Assembly (NCBI GenBank): GCA_024655905.1
Contig: JANLFP010000007.1
Span: 124,001-188,000, forward strand
Reading direction: 5' to 3'
Origin: Tepidanaerobacteraceae bacterium
Lineage (GTDB): Bacteria > Bacillota > Thermosediminibacteria > Thermosediminibacterales > Tepidanaerobacteraceae
DNA: 64,000 nucleotides
Shown one piece after another: positions 37,771 to 47,220 of this stretch (positions are counted from its first letter, which is position 1; the number at the start of each line of letters is the position of its first letter). The notes under the pieces are model-generated. The model saw only the letters and a program-made list of their open reading frames with translations, searched no databases and had not been told where the DNA came from. The translations under genes and the position numbers were made by a program.

Positions 37771-39423
37771 TCACATTCTAACCGGAGCTTTGAGCACATC
37801 AAAAATGACATCCCACACGGCCGGAACCTCAAAACCTTTTCTCCAGGCCGCAGCGCCAGCAAGGTTGTATTTTTTCACCAGAGAAGCCTTCAATTCAATG
37901 GATTTTTCATCTTCAAGCCATATCTTGTAGACGGCATCTCCTTTGGTATAATATGCAAAATTCTGGCCGCAAGTTTCATCCCATGACATCCGGGCCTTGT
38001 TTTTAGCGAGAGTTTGCTGAGCCTGTGCCATGGACAGAGTTTTGGATTTTACCACAGAAGTGCCCTCGGGACCGGGCCGTTCCTCCCACTCCCGGGTGTA
38101 AAAAGGCAGGCCGAGAATAACCTTTTGCGGCGGGACATCCTCCAGCAGAGTCTTTATTCCCTGTTCCACCCATCCTATTGAAGCCACCGAGCCGCTCTTC
38201 GGGCTCGCGGCCCAGTGTTCATCATATGCCATCAATATCAGATAATCCACCGTTTTGCCCAGTTCCGCTCTGTCATAGCACAACGACCAGTTGGAGCTCT
38301 GGGATTTTACAGTAATATCCTGGGAAACGGTTATGCCTGCTTCATGCATCACGGGTGCAAGTTCCCTCATAAACTGCACCAGCAGGCGTTTGTCATCCAA
38401 ATTAATGTTTTCGAAATCGATATTTATGCCGTCCAGGTGAAAAAGCTCCGCATACATGAGAATCTGCCTTATGATGTTTTCGCGCGCCTCGGAACTATTG
38501 AGAAATTCATGGGTAGTTTCAGGATCGAAATTGTTGTCTATCAAGGCCCATACTGCAAGATCGTTGTTGTGAGCCCATTGTATGTATGAAATGTCCGCTT
38601 TGCTCTCAATGGTGCCCTTGCCGTCGATTATGGAAAACCAAGTGGGTGATATTATGTCAAGACCTTTGGGGGCTTTCTCCCGGCGGATGTTGAAAGCAGC
38701 GCTGTGAATATAGTCCCACACCATATTTAGTTTTCCCCGTACAGGAGCAGGCACATTTCTGTCCGGAGCCTTCTCTTTATTTTCCATTTCAAATACCTCC
38801 AGGTTTTTTTCGGAAACGAAACCGATTATTCCATCCCCGGTCCTGACCTGATACCATCCCCTGTCATAATCGAACAGAGCAAGGCTTTCTTGCGCACCCA
38901 CCTTTGCCACGTTTGGCGAAAACCATGAAGCATATAGTTTAATGAAAACTTCCCTGCCGATGGGCCGGGCCATTTTCCTTTCAGGCAGCTTGCGGTCGAT
39001 TATCACCCTGTTTTTATCAATCATGCGGATATCAATATTATATAAATCCTCCAGAAGTTTTATAGGCAGATAAGGCTGTTTCAATACTTTTACGGGGAAG
39101 GAGATTTCAACAGGCTTTGTGTTCACGATGGCTGTGAGGCTGTCGGTTTTCAGGCGGACCGTCTTGTCAAAAGTGGTGATGGTGACGTTTTTTTCCTCCG
39201 GGTCCCAAAATAAATAAGGGTCGAGATTTTCTTTCAATATATTATATGATACCAGTATATTTCCGTCCTCTATTATGAAAGGTTCGCCCTCGAAAACTTT
39301 ATTCTCGAAAATCAGTACGGGCTCGTCCTTTGGAAGTTCCGGAATCAAATAAAGACTTTTAAAAAGCAGAATGTAAAAGATTGTTCCAAATACGACAAAA
39401 AAAGCCGCAACTATCCTTCGCAT
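37771..39423 (-). CDS. Membrane-anchored GH18 protein with stalk and SH3 domains
   Basis: 550 residues. An N-terminal membrane helix (about 4-24) is followed by a copper-amine-oxidase-N-like 'stalk' domain (about 30-150), a bacterial SH3 domain (about 160-215, ending GIIGFVSEKNLEVFE) and a GH18 domain (about 230-545). The GH18 catalytic motif DxxDxDxE is intact in LDGINIDFENI, and the Tyr-containing LILMAYDEHWA strand is typical of spore-germination YaaH/YdhD-like members. It probably cleaves or binds peptidoglycan-related glycan at the cell surface. A second stalk-GH18 protein is at 56279-57712. Confidence 0.92.
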   Translation of the reverse strand: MRRIVAAFFVVFGTIFYILLFKSLYLIPELPKDEPVLIFENKVFEGEPFIIEDGNILVSYNILKENLDPYLFWDPEEKNVTITTFDKTVRLKTDSLTAIVNTKPVEISFPVKVLKQPYLPIKLLEDLYNIDIRMIDKNRVIIDRKLPERKMARPIGREVFIKLYASWFSPNVAKVGAQESLALFDYDRGWYQVRTGDGIIGFVSEKNLEVFEMENKEKAPDRNVPAPVRGKLNMVWDYIHSAAFNIRREKAPKGLDIISPTWFSIIDGKGTIESKADISYIQWAHNNDLAVWALIDNNFDPETTHEFLNSSEARENIIRQILMYAELFHLDGINIDFENINLDDKRLLVQFMRELAPVMHEAGITVSQDITVKSQSSNWSLCYDRAELGKTVDYLILMAYDEHWAASPKSGSVASIGWVEQGIKTLLEDVPPQKVILGLPFYTREWEERPGPEGTSVVKSKTLSMAQAQQTLAKNKARMSWDETCGQNFAYYTKGDAVYKIWLEDEKSIELKASLVKKYNLAGAAAWRKGFEVPAVWDVIFDVLKAPVRM

Positions 39424-39645
39424 AGAATCCTCCCGGTCGTGACAGGTGTTCTGTCGTCACTTAAAAAACGTTTTATGAAACATTCTATTCGACAAACAAT
39501 ACAATATTTCCTCTTTCCCGTCACGTGAAATCGATATATATAATGATCAAACGCGCACAAAATCCATCATTTGAGTAGATTTGCCACAAGTAAAATCCTG
39601 TTGTTTAAATCCCCTATTTTGAACTTCGAAAATCGGATGGGCGTG

Positions 39646-39674
39646 TTGCGCTGCGCGTGAAAAAATGGTACAAT
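39646..39674 (+). promoter_or_regulatory. Possible recD2 promoter
   Basis: TTGCGC (39646-39651), 17 bases, TACAAT (39669-39674). The divergent gap 39424-39726 also holds a hairpin-forming GTGACAG...CTGTCGTCAC at about 39437-39459; otherwise no gene is seen. Confidence 0.5.
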
Positions 39675-39726
39675 TTAACGCAGAGCATTACGAAACTGCC
39701 GGATACGATTTTATAGGAGTGGGCGT

Positions 39727-41913
39727 ATGGTCGAGATGGAAGGCGTTGTGGAAAGGGTTTCCTACCACGACGAGCAAAGTTGCTTCACTGTTGCGAAGGT
39801 TTCGGTAAAAGAAAATCATGATCTGGTGACGGCGGTCGGATATTTTCCGTACATAGAAGTGGGCGAAGTATTGAAACTGAGGGGCAGGTGGGTGATGCAC
39901 AAAGACTATGGCTGCCAGCTCAAAGTGGAATATTACGAAAGCCTTGTGCCCGCAAGCGTGAAAGATATAGAAAATTACCTGGCATCAGGCATAATTCGCG
40001 GCATTGGGCCGGTTACTGCCAGAAAAATTGTTGAAAAATTCAAGGACAAATCCCTGGATGTCCTGGCGGAATCACCTGAAGAACTTCTTAAAATAGAAGG
40101 CATCGGGCAAAAAAGGATGGAAATGATAGCCGAATCTTATAGGGAACAGCAGGAAACCCGGGAGATAATGCTTTTTTTGCAACAGTACGGCATCGGACCG
40201 GGGGTGGCGGTCAGGGTTTACAGAAATTACCGGGAAAAATCAATAGAAGTGCTTAAGGAAAATCCATACCGCCTGGCGGATGAAGTGTACGGCATAGGAT
40301 TTAAGACAGCCGATAAGATAGCCAGAATGATGGGGACTCAGATGGATTCTCCCGAAAGGCTTTGCGCAGGCTTGAAATATACCCTTTACAAAGCGGCGGA
40401 TGAGGGCCACGTTTTCATGCCGAAAGAAGAGCTCATGCGCAAAGCCATCGAATTGCTGGAAATACATGATGAGGCACCTTTAAACCAGGCGCTTTCTGCA
40501 TTGCTGGAAAAACAGGACATAATAGTGGAGAAGGCATGGGATAAAGAAGACATTTATCTTGTGCCGTTTTACACTTCGGAAAAATCTGTGGCAAGACGGA
40601 TTTTTTTGCTGGCCGCCATGATGAGAAAACCCCTTGAAATTTCCGATAAGGATATAGATATAATAGAGCAGAAATGTTCCATAAAACTTGCTGAAAAACA
40701 GCGTGAGGCTCTGGAAAAGGCCGCTGCCTCCGGCGTTCTTGTGATTACCGGAGGCCCGGGCACGGGTAAAACCACCACCGTAAAGAGCCTTATTGAATTT
40801 TTCAGTGGCCATAAACTAAAAGTAGCTCTGACAGCTCCCACCGGAAGGGCCGCCAAGCGAATGGCGGAAGCCACGGGCCAGGAGGCCAGGACTATTCATC
40901 GGCTCCTGGAATACAAAGCATACGAAGAGGGCGGCATGGCGTTCGGCAAGAATCAGGATGAACCGCTTGATGAAGATGTGATAATTGTCGATGAGACTTC
41001 AATGGTAGATGTCATCCTGATGCACCACCTGCTTTCGGCTGTGAAGCCCGGAGCGAGGCTGATCCTGGTGGGAGACAAGGATCAGCTGCCCTCAGTGGGA
41101 CCGGGCAGCGTGCTCCGGGAAATCATTTCCAGCGGCAGGGTGCCTGTGGTGGTGCTGGATGAGATTTTCCGCCAGGCCCGGGAGAGCATGATAGTGGTAA
41201 ACGCCCACAGGATAAACAGCGGCCTCTTTCCTTATCTCAATGTGAAGGGCAGGGATTTTTTCTTCGAACAGGTGATACCTCCCGAAGAAATTTTAAACAC
41301 CGTTCTTTCGCTGGTCAAGACAAGGCTTCCGGCATACGCCGGATTTGATCCAATGGAAGATATTCAGGTCATAACTCCCATGAAAAAAGGAATCGTCGGA
41401 GTAATGAACCTGAATGAAAAGCTCCAGCAACTGTTGAATCCTCCAGATTCCGCAAAAAAAGAATGGCGTTTTCGTTCAACTACTTTTCGGGAAGGCGACA
41501 GGGTGATGCAGATAAAAAACAATTACGACAAAGAGGTGTTCAACGGCGATCTGGGCAGGATAATTAAAATCGATGAAGAGGGCAGGATTCTGGTGGCATT
41601 TGCGGAGCCCGGCCAGGACCGCGAAGTAATCTACCAGGCCCAGGAGCTGGAGGAACTCAGCCTGGCTTATGCCCTTTCAGTGCACAAGAGCCAGGGCAGC
41701 GAATTTTCTGCTGTGGTGATGCCCGTTACCACGCAGCACTATGTGATGCTGCAGAGGAACCTGCTCTATACAGCTGTCACAAGGGCAAAAAAACTTCTGG
41801 TGCTTGTAGGCACGAAACAGGCCCTGAACATAGCCATACGCAACAACAGGGCGATGGCGCGCTACAGCCGCCTGGCAGAAAGATTGACAGCAGAGTTCGA
41901 CAGTGCGAGGTAA
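39727..41913 (+). CDS. recD2: RecD2-type ATP-dependent DNA helicase
   Basis: 728-residue superfamily 1 helicase found in bacteria lacking RecBC partners; unwinds 5' to 3' and assists repair. The N-terminal ~330 residues carry the OB/HhH region (repeated I-E-G-I-G-x-K-R and YGIGFKTADKIA). Helicase motifs: Walker A VITGGPGTGKTTTVKSL, T-A-P-T-G-R-A-A-K-R, Walker B VIIVDETSMVD, GDKDQLPSVGPG, and the C-terminal YALSVHKSQGSEF and LLYTAVTRAK. Start ATG 39727 follows AGGAGTGGG. Palindromic repeats follow right after its stop. Confidence 0.97.
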   Translation: MVEMEGVVERVSYHDEQSCFTVAKVSVKENHDLVTAVGYFPYIEVGEVLKLRGRWVMHKDYGCQLKVEYYESLVPASVKDIENYLASGIIRGIGPVTARKIVEKFKDKSLDVLAESPEELLKIEGIGQKRMEMIAESYREQQETREIMLFLQQYGIGPGVAVRVYRNYREKSIEVLKENPYRLADEVYGIGFKTADKIARMMGTQMDSPERLCAGLKYTLYKAADEGHVFMPKEELMRKAIELLEIHDEAPLNQALSALLEKQDIIVEKAWDKEDIYLVPFYTSEKSVARRIFLLAAMMRKPLEISDKDIDIIEQKCSIKLAEKQREALEKAAASGVLVITGGPGTGKTTTVKSLIEFFSGHKLKVALTAPTGRAAKRMAEATGQEARTIHRLLEYKAYEEGGMAFGKNQDEPLDEDVIIVDETSMVDVILMHHLLSAVKPGARLILVGDKDQLPSVGPGSVLREIISSGRVPVVVLDEIFRQARESMIVVNAHRINSGLFPYLNVKGRDFFFEQVIPPEEILNTVLSLVKTRLPAYAGFDPMEDIQVITPMKKGIVGVMNLNEKLQQLLNPPDSAKKEWRFRSTTFREGDRVMQIKNNYDKEVFNGDLGRIIKIDEEGRILVAFAEPGQDREVIYQAQELEELSLAYALSVHKSQGSEFSAVVMPVTTQHYVMLQRNLLYTAVTRAKKLLVLVGTKQALNIAIRNNRAMARYSRLAERLTAEFDSAR

Positions 41914-41916
41914 ACA

Positions 41917-41941
41917 TGTCACGGGGACGGTTCCCTTGACA
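41917..41941 (+). repeat. REP-like palindromic element, copy 1
   Basis: 25-base imperfect palindrome: TGTCA ends with a GGGGACGGTTCC core. It begins four bases after the recD2 stop and shares the core with copies at 41955 and 45102. Confidence 0.75.
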
Positions 41942-41954
41942 TAGGATGTCACTC

Positions 41955-41979
41955 TGTCACGGGGACGGTTCCCGTGACA
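41955..41979 (+). repeat. REP-like palindromic element, copy 2
   Basis: 25 bases; perfect outer arms TGTCACGGG / CCCGTGACA around the GACGGTT core. Thirteen bases after copy 1. Confidence 0.8.
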
Positions 41980-41982
41980 ATT

Positions 41983-42012
41983 AAAATAAGAGGATATAAA
42001 ATAAGAGGATAT
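41983..42012 (+). repeat. Tandem duplication of a 15-bp unit
   Basis: AAAATAAGAGGATAT occurs twice head to tail (41983-41997 and 41998-42012), directly after REP-like copy 2 and before larE. Exact identity suggests a recent slippage duplication. Confidence 0.85.
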
Positions 42013-42077
42013 GAAAAGCCGCTCCGATCAGCCTACATATTTCATCATAATCATCAAACTTAAAAGGGGGTTTTTAG

Positions 42078-42926
42078 ATGCCGACCGAACAGGATTTAAA
42101 GCAAAAGCTACAGCAACTGAAGCTGGTGATAAAAGGCTTAGCAAGTGTCCTGGTGGCTTTTTCGGGGGGTGTGGACAGCACCTTTTTGTTAAAAGTTTGT
42201 CTGGAAGTGCTGGGAAAAAACAATGTCCTAGCTGTCATGGCCAAATCGGCTACATATCCCGAAAGTGAATTGCAGGATGCTGTGAGCCTTGCCCAAATGC
42301 TTGGAGCCCGCTACAAAATAATTGAGTCCGAAGAACTGGAAATCCCGGGTTTTTCCGAAAATCCCCCTGAAAGGTGTTATTACTGCAAAAGAGAACTCTT
42401 CGGCAAACTGCTGGATACCGCCCGCATGGAAGGCTTGAATGCCGTGGTGGACGGCTCCAACTACGACGATAGCGGGGATTTCCGTCCGGGAATGCGGGCT
42501 ACAGCCGAACTTGGTATAAAAAGTCCGCTGAAGGAGGCGGGCTTTACTAAAGACGATATAAGGGCTCTTTCAAAAGGGATGGGACTTCCCACGTGGAATA
42601 AACCCTCCTTTGCATGCCTTGCATCGAGATTTCCTTACGGTGAAAAAATTACCCGGGAAAAGCTTGAAAGGGTGGCACGGGCCGAGGAAGTATTGAGAAT
42701 CCTTGGGTTTTTCCAGTACAGAGTACGGAGCCACCGCGACGTAGCCCGAATAGAGGTTGATCCTGCAGAGATGGGGCGCTTTCTTGACAGCGGTTTGCGG
42801 GAAGAAGTGTCAATGAAAATAAAACAGGCGGGTTTTAACTTTGTTACGCTTGATCTTCTGGGATACAGAAGCGGCAGTATGAATGAAGTTTTAAATGACG
42901 AGCAAAAAGCCGCCTGGAAGAATTAG
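42078..42926 (+). CDS. larE: LarE, sulfur-inserting enzyme of nickel-pincer cofactor synthesis
   Basis: ATP-dependent enzyme that thiolates the two carboxylates of the pyridinium precursor. PP-loop at 29-35 (SGGVDST), then NAVVDGSNYDDSGDFRPG. In lactobacilli one Cys is sacrificed per turnover; here three Cys are present at the active site, C100 and C103 (R-C-Y-Y-C-K) and C180 (F-A-C-L-A-S-R). This is the pattern reported for T. maritima-type LarE, which holds a [4Fe-4S] cluster and may act catalytically. 282 residues; ATG 42078 after AAAGGGGG. First of larE-larB-larC. Confidence 0.94.
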   Translation: MPTEQDLKQKLQQLKLVIKGLASVLVAFSGGVDSTFLLKVCLEVLGKNNVLAVMAKSATYPESELQDAVSLAQMLGARYKIIESEELEIPGFSENPPERCYYCKRELFGKLLDTARMEGLNAVVDGSNYDDSGDFRPGMRATAELGIKSPLKEAGFTKDDIRALSKGMGLPTWNKPSFACLASRFPYGEKITREKLERVARAEEVLRILGFFQYRVRSHRDVARIEVDPAEMGRFLDSGLREEVSMKIKQAGFNFVTLDLLGYRSGSMNEVLNDEQKAAWKN

Positions 42927-42944
42927 ATGGGGGAATGAGCAAAT

Positions 42945-43691
42945 TTGGAAAGAATCAAGGAGATCCTCGAAAAATATAAAAATGACAAAATAACAATTGA
43001 AGAGGTTATTGAAAACCTTCGGCTTCTCCCGTATGAAAACCTGGGCTTTGCCATGATAGACCACCACAGACCCTTGAGACGCGGCGTTCCCGAAGTAATT
43101 TTCTGCCAAGGCAAGACTCTGCACCGTATAGTCGAAATCGTTCGGCATATGCTCGACAAAAGTGCGGTCATCATGGGGACCCGGGCGGATAAAAACATCT
43201 TTGAAGAAGTAAAAAAAGTAGTCCCCGATGCAAAATACTATGATGATGCCAGGATTTTCCTGATAGAAAGGGAAAAATTGCCGAGGAATAAAGGTGTTAT
43301 AGCCGTGGTTTCTGCAGGAACTTCCGATATCCCCGTGGCCGAAGAGGCCGCCGTTACCGCCGAAGTCTTCGGGAATGAGGTGGTAAGGCTCTATGACGTG
43401 GGAGTGGCCGGGATACATCGGCTTTTTATGAATATGGACATCCTGCACAAAGCCAGAGTGATCATAGTGGCAGCGGGCATGGAAGGGGCTCTGGCCAGCG
43501 TGGTAGGTGGGCTGGTGGACAAACCCGTCATCGCCGTACCGACCAGCGTGGGGTACGGAGCCAATTTCCACGGGCTTTCGGCGCTGCTTGCCATGCTTAA
43601 CTCCTGTGCGGGAGGCGTAACCGTGGTCAATATCGATAACGGCTTTGGAGCTGGATTCGCTGCACATCAGATAAACCGGCTGGGAGGCTAA
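42945..43691 (+). CDS. larB: LarB, pyridinium-3,5-biscarboxylate mononucleotide synthase
   Basis: First enzyme of nickel-pincer cofactor synthesis: carboxylates and hydrolyses nicotinic acid adenine dinucleotide. 248 residues; the C-terminal two thirds resemble PurE (VVSAGTSDIPVAEEAA, GMEGALASVVGGL, VPTSVGYGANFHGL). N-terminal YENLGFAMIDHHRPLR and 'P-E-V-I-F-C-Q-G-K' are LarB-specific. TTG 42945 is the start, 10 bases after GGGGGA; ATG 42935 is out of frame. It follows larE by under 20 bases. Confidence 0.94.
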   Translation: MERIKEILEKYKNDKITIEEVIENLRLLPYENLGFAMIDHHRPLRRGVPEVIFCQGKTLHRIVEIVRHMLDKSAVIMGTRADKNIFEEVKKVVPDAKYYDDARIFLIEREKLPRNKGVIAVVSAGTSDIPVAEEAAVTAEVFGNEVVRLYDVGVAGIHRLFMNMDILHKARVIIVAAGMEGALASVVGGLVDKPVIAVPTSVGYGANFHGLSALLAMLNSCAGGVTVVNIDNGFGAGFAAHQINRLGG

Positions 43692-43886
43692 AAGGAAGCG
43701 GGACCACATGCCTTCAGCCTTTGAATGCAAAAGGCTATGTTGGGTATGACACAGGGGAGAATTATGCAAAGCGGTCTTGCAGCAGGATGGATTCATATTT
43801 GAAAGAACGAATGCGAGAAACAGCAGAAGCTGGATTTTGAGGAAAAAGGAGGTCGTGGGGGCGTTTCAAAACGCGCCCGAAATGAC

Positions 43887-45104
43887 ATGAAAACATTGTA
43901 TCTTGACTGTTTTTCAGGCATCAGCGGGGACATGTTCCTGGGGGCCATGCTGGACCTGGGGCTGGATGAAAAATTTTTTTTGGACGAGCTGCACAAACTG
44001 CCCCTGGAAGGTTACGAAGTGGAAATAAAGAAATCAGAAAACGGCGGTGTTGTCGGGACCGATGTATGCGTTAAAGCCCACGAACACCACCCTCATCGGG
44101 GGTTGAAGCACATATATGAAATAATAGATGGCAGCGGCCTCACACCTGAGGTAAAGCAAAAGACTAAGGATGCTTTTTTAAAGCTCGCCATTGCCGAAGG
44201 CAAAATCCACGGCAAACCCCCCGAACAAATACACTTCCATGAGGTGGGAGCCGTGGACTCGATTGTGGACATAGTCGGCGCCCACATATTGATGGACATG
44301 CTGAAGCCCGACAAAGTCTGCGCATCTCCCGTAAACGTGGGTTCCGGCACTGTAGAGTGCGCTCACGGCGTACTCCCGGTCCCGGCTCCGGCCACGGTCG
44401 AATTGCTGCAGGGAGTTCCGGTATTTTCAAGAGGTGAAGCGGGAGAACTCACAACCCCAACGGGGGCGCTGCTGCTTTCGACGTTTGTACATAAATTCGG
44501 CAACATGCCGCAAGGGTCTATAGAAAGGACCGGCTACGGCCTGGGCAAAGCCCGGAGAAGCTCGCCAAATGTGCTGAGAGCCGTATTGATGAAGCATGAT
44601 GAAAAATGGCGGGACGATGGGTGTGCGGCGGAGGCGGAATTTATGGAAGGGTCTTCATGCGACGGCTTCGACCGCGACCGGGTGTCGGTGCTGGAAGCCA
44701 ACATCGATGACATGAATCCCCAGTTCTACGACGAAGTGATGGGCAGCCTTCTGGCCAAAGGCGCGCTGGATGTGTTTCTCACGCCCATAATAATGAAAAA
44801 AACCCGCCCGGCCGTGAAGCTTACATGCATATGCCCCGAGGATAAAAAGGATCTGCTGGCGGAATTAATACTTAGGGATACGACCACCATTGGTGTGAGG
44901 GAATATGTGATGTCCCGCACCAAGCTTTTCAGGCAGATGCAGCAGGTGAACACCCCCTTTGGAAGCGTGAGGGTGAAGGTTTCCAAAAAAGGCGATGAAA
45001 TAATTAAAAAAACTCCGGAATATGAAGATTTAAAAAAACTGGCCCAAGAAAAGAATATGCCCATAAACAAACTTTCCACGGAAATATTAAAATTCATCGA
45101 ATGA
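43887..45104 (+). CDS. larC: LarC, nickel-inserting cyclometallase (fused LarC1-LarC2)
   Basis: CTP-dependent enzyme that inserts nickel into the pincer. 405 residues in one frame, so unlike L. plantarum no ribosomal frameshift is needed. Family blocks: LYLDCFSGISGDMFLGAML, the His-rich AHEHHPHRG, IHFHEVGAVDSIVDIVGA, and the CTP-binding second half (VLEANIDDMNPQFYDEVM). ATG 43887 has no own ribosome site; a short frame ending TGA 43888-43890 overlaps it, with AAGGAGGT at 43846-43853, so coupling is possible. No LarA racemase is in the window. 43692-43886 holds no clear gene. A REP-like element covers the stop codon. Confidence 0.94.
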   Translation: MKTLYLDCFSGISGDMFLGAMLDLGLDEKFFLDELHKLPLEGYEVEIKKSENGGVVGTDVCVKAHEHHPHRGLKHIYEIIDGSGLTPEVKQKTKDAFLKLAIAEGKIHGKPPEQIHFHEVGAVDSIVDIVGAHILMDMLKPDKVCASPVNVGSGTVECAHGVLPVPAPATVELLQGVPVFSRGEAGELTTPTGALLLSTFVHKFGNMPQGSIERTGYGLGKARRSSPNVLRAVLMKHDEKWRDDGCAAEAEFMEGSSCDGFDRDRVSVLEANIDDMNPQFYDEVMGSLLAKGALDVFLTPIIMKKTRPAVKLTCICPEDKKDLLAELILRDTTTIGVREYVMSRTKLFRQMQQVNTPFGSVRVKVSKKGDEIIKKTPEYEDLKKLAQEKNMPINKLSTEILKFIE

Positions 45105-45128
45105 GTCAGGGGACGGTTCCTTGACTCA
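45102..45128 (+). repeat. REP-like palindromic element, copy 3
   Basis: 27 bases, arms TGAGTCA / TGACTCA around GGGGACGGTTCC. The larC stop TGA is its first three bases, so it may also act as the gene's transcription end. Confidence 0.75.
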
Positions 45129-45225
45129 CTGCACAAAATTACATTAAACAAAGCCAAACATTGTAAAATGTGTGTCTTAATGATATACTTGTTTAAGAAA
45201 AAAAGCTCGATTGGAGTGTTTTTTG

Positions 45226-46692
45226 ATGAAAGATACTGTTCGCGTAAGATTTGCTCCCAGCCCCACAGGAAGCCTGCACATAGGCGGGGCGCGGACGGCG
45301 CTGTTCAATCTTTTGTTTGCCCGTAATAATGGCGGAACTTTTGTTTTGAGGATCGAGGATACAGATACCGAACGTTCCACAGAGGAATCGGCAATGCAGA
45401 TAGTGCGGTCTCTGCGCTGGCTGGGCCTTGATTGGGACGAGGGGCCTGAAAAGGGTGGAGAGTTCGGACCGTATTTTCAATCCCACCGCCTTGAGCTGTA
45501 TAAAAAAGAGGTCCAGAGGCTCCTCGCTGAAGGCAAGGCATATTACTGCTACTGTACGCCGGAAGAACTGGCCGAACGACGGGAGGCGGCTTTAAAGGCG
45601 GGCAAAGCTCCCCGCTATGACGGCTGCTGCCGCAATCTCACTGATGAGCAGAAAAAGAAGTTTGAAGCCGAAGGCCGCAAACCCACCATAAGGATAAAAG
45701 TCCCTCAGGAAGGACAGACCATAGTGGATGACCTCATCCGCGGCCGGGTCGTGTTTGAAAACTCGGTGCTGGATGATTTCATCATTTTCAAATCAAACGG
45801 CATCCCCACATACAATTTCGCCTGCGTGGTGGATGACAATGCCATGAAAATAACTCATATAATAAGGGCGGAAGAGCACCTTTCCAACACCCCCAAGCAG
45901 ATTCAAGCATATAATGCACTGGGGTATGAAATCCCGCAGTTTGCCCATGTCCCCATGATACTCGCCCCGGACCGGAGCAAGCTCAGCAAGCGCCACGGAG
46001 CCACGTCGGTGGAGGAATTCAGGGACCAGGGATATCTGGCCGAAGCCATAGTGAACTATCTTACCCTTCTGGGATGGTCGCCGGAAGGCAACGAGGAGAT
46101 TTTCGGCATGGAGAAGGCGATAAAGGAATTCTCCCTGGAGAGGGTGAACAAGACGGCAGCCGTCTATGATGTCAAAAAACTCACTTGGATTAATGGCCAT
46201 TACCTGAGGGAACTGGATATCGATTATATAACAAAACAGGTCATTCCTTTTATGTTAAAGAAAGGAATAATTTCCGAAGAAGAAGCAGAAAAGAGATACG
46301 AATATATCAAACAGATAGCAGCCATTTCCCGGGACAGGTCAAAGACCCTGGATGAGCTGGCCGACTCTATCGCCTTCTTCTTCAAAGATGTGACGGAATA
46401 TGAGGAAAAGGGTGTAAAGAAGCATTTTGCCGGGGAAAAGGCCGCCGAACTTTTAATAAAGGGAGCCGAAGCCCTGGAAAAGCTTGACGAGTTTACCCAT
46501 GACTCTACGGAAAAAGCTTTCAGGGCTCTTGCCGAAAACATGGGCATCAAAGCTGCGGAACTCATCCATCCCACGCGCCTTGCCATTTCTGGCAGGACGG
46601 TAGGGCCGGGTCTTTTCGAAATCATAGTTTTGCTGGGGAAGGAAGAAACCGTAAGACGGATGAGAAAAGCCGCCGGGTGGATAAGGAAATAA
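45226..46692 (+). CDS. gltX: Glutamyl-tRNA synthetase
   Basis: Class I aminoacyl-tRNA synthetase charging tRNA-Glu (and possibly tRNA-Gln). 488 residues. HIGH-type motif [17 protein letters not shown], zinc-like Cys cluster around [10 protein letters not shown] and GCC, and the KMSKS equivalent [14 protein letters not shown] 45226 is chosen (GGAG at 45213-45216), giving [15 protein letters not shown], the canonical N-terminus; TTG 45211 upstream lies before the ribosome site. Monocistronic; a weak terminator overlaps 46697-46745. Confidence 0.97.
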   Translation: MKDTVRVRFAPSPTGSLHIGGARTALFNLLFARNNGGTFVLRIEDTDTERSTEESAMQIVRSLRWLGLDWDEGPEKGGEFGPYFQSHRLELYKKEVQRLLAEGKAYYCYCTPEELAERREAALKAGKAPRYDGCCRNLTDEQKKKFEAEGRKPTIRIKVPQEGQTIVDDLIRGRVVFENSVLDDFIIFKSNGIPTYNFACVVDDNAMKITHIIRAEEHLSNTPKQIQAYNALGYEIPQFAHVPMILAPDRSKLSKRHGATSVEEFRDQGYLAEAIVNYLTLLGWSPEGNEEIFGMEKAIKEFSLERVNKTAAVYDVKKLTWINGHYLRELDIDYITKQVIPFMLKKGIISEEEAEKRYEYIKQIAAISRDRSKTLDELADSIAFFFKDVTEYEEKGVKKHFAGEKAAELLIKGAEALEKLDEFTHDSTEKAFRALAENMGIKAAELIHPTRLAISGRTVGPGLFEIIVLLGKEETVRRMRKAAGWIRK

Positions 46693-46782
46693 ATTGGGGC
46701 GGGCGGAAGAATATAGTAATTTATAATTGCCGTCCCTTTTTATTTTGAAAGCAGCGAATCTATTCGAAAGGGAGGGATTTTT

Positions 46783-47217
46783 ATAGAATATCTCTGGGTA
46801 TGGCTCTTGATTGCAATCGTGTCGGTATCCATTGACGTGGCCACGAGCAACATCCTGTTCATACTGTTTTCTATAGGCAGCCTTTTTGCCGTGGCGGCAG
46901 ATTTTGCAGGATTCAGCCTGCCTGTCCAGATAATAATATTCCTGCTGGTAAGCATTGTGTCGTTTCTGGTTTTTTATCCATATTTACGGAAGAATTTAAG
47001 AAGGACCCTGCCGGGGTTCATACCCCAGGAAAGGACTTATATAGGCAGGAAAATCATGCTCGACAGGGACCTTAAAGATGAGGACCAGATGATGATAGAA
47101 GGTATTTACTGGACGGTAAAAAATGTAGGAGACGAACCGCTCAAGAAAGGTGATGTTATTGAAATTTCCGGTATTGAGGGGACTAAATTTCTGCTGAAAA
47201 AAGCAAAGGAGGAGTAA
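46783..47217 (+). CDS. NfeD-family membrane protein, apparent ATA start
   Basis: NfeD-like partner of a stomatin/SPFH protein. Two or three membrane spans fill the first ~75 residues, followed by a C-terminal OB-fold domain (YIGRKIMLDRDLKDEDQM ... EPLKKGDVIEISGIEG). GGGAGGG (46770-46776) is followed, 6 bases on, by ATA 46783, which gives the family-typical N-terminus I-E-Y-L-W-V-W-L-L; the first ordinary start, TTG 46807, would cut into the first helix. So an ATA start, or a base change in this strain, is likely. The SPFH gene follows after three bases. Confidence 0.85.
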   Translation: MEYLWVWLLIAIVSVSIDVATSNILFILFSIGSLFAVAADFAGFSLPVQIIIFLLVSIVSFLVFYPYLRKNLRRTLPGFIPQERTYIGRKIMLDRDLKDEDQMMIEGIYWTVKNVGDEPLKKGDVIEISGIEGTKFLLKKAKEE

Positions 47218-47220
47218 ATC

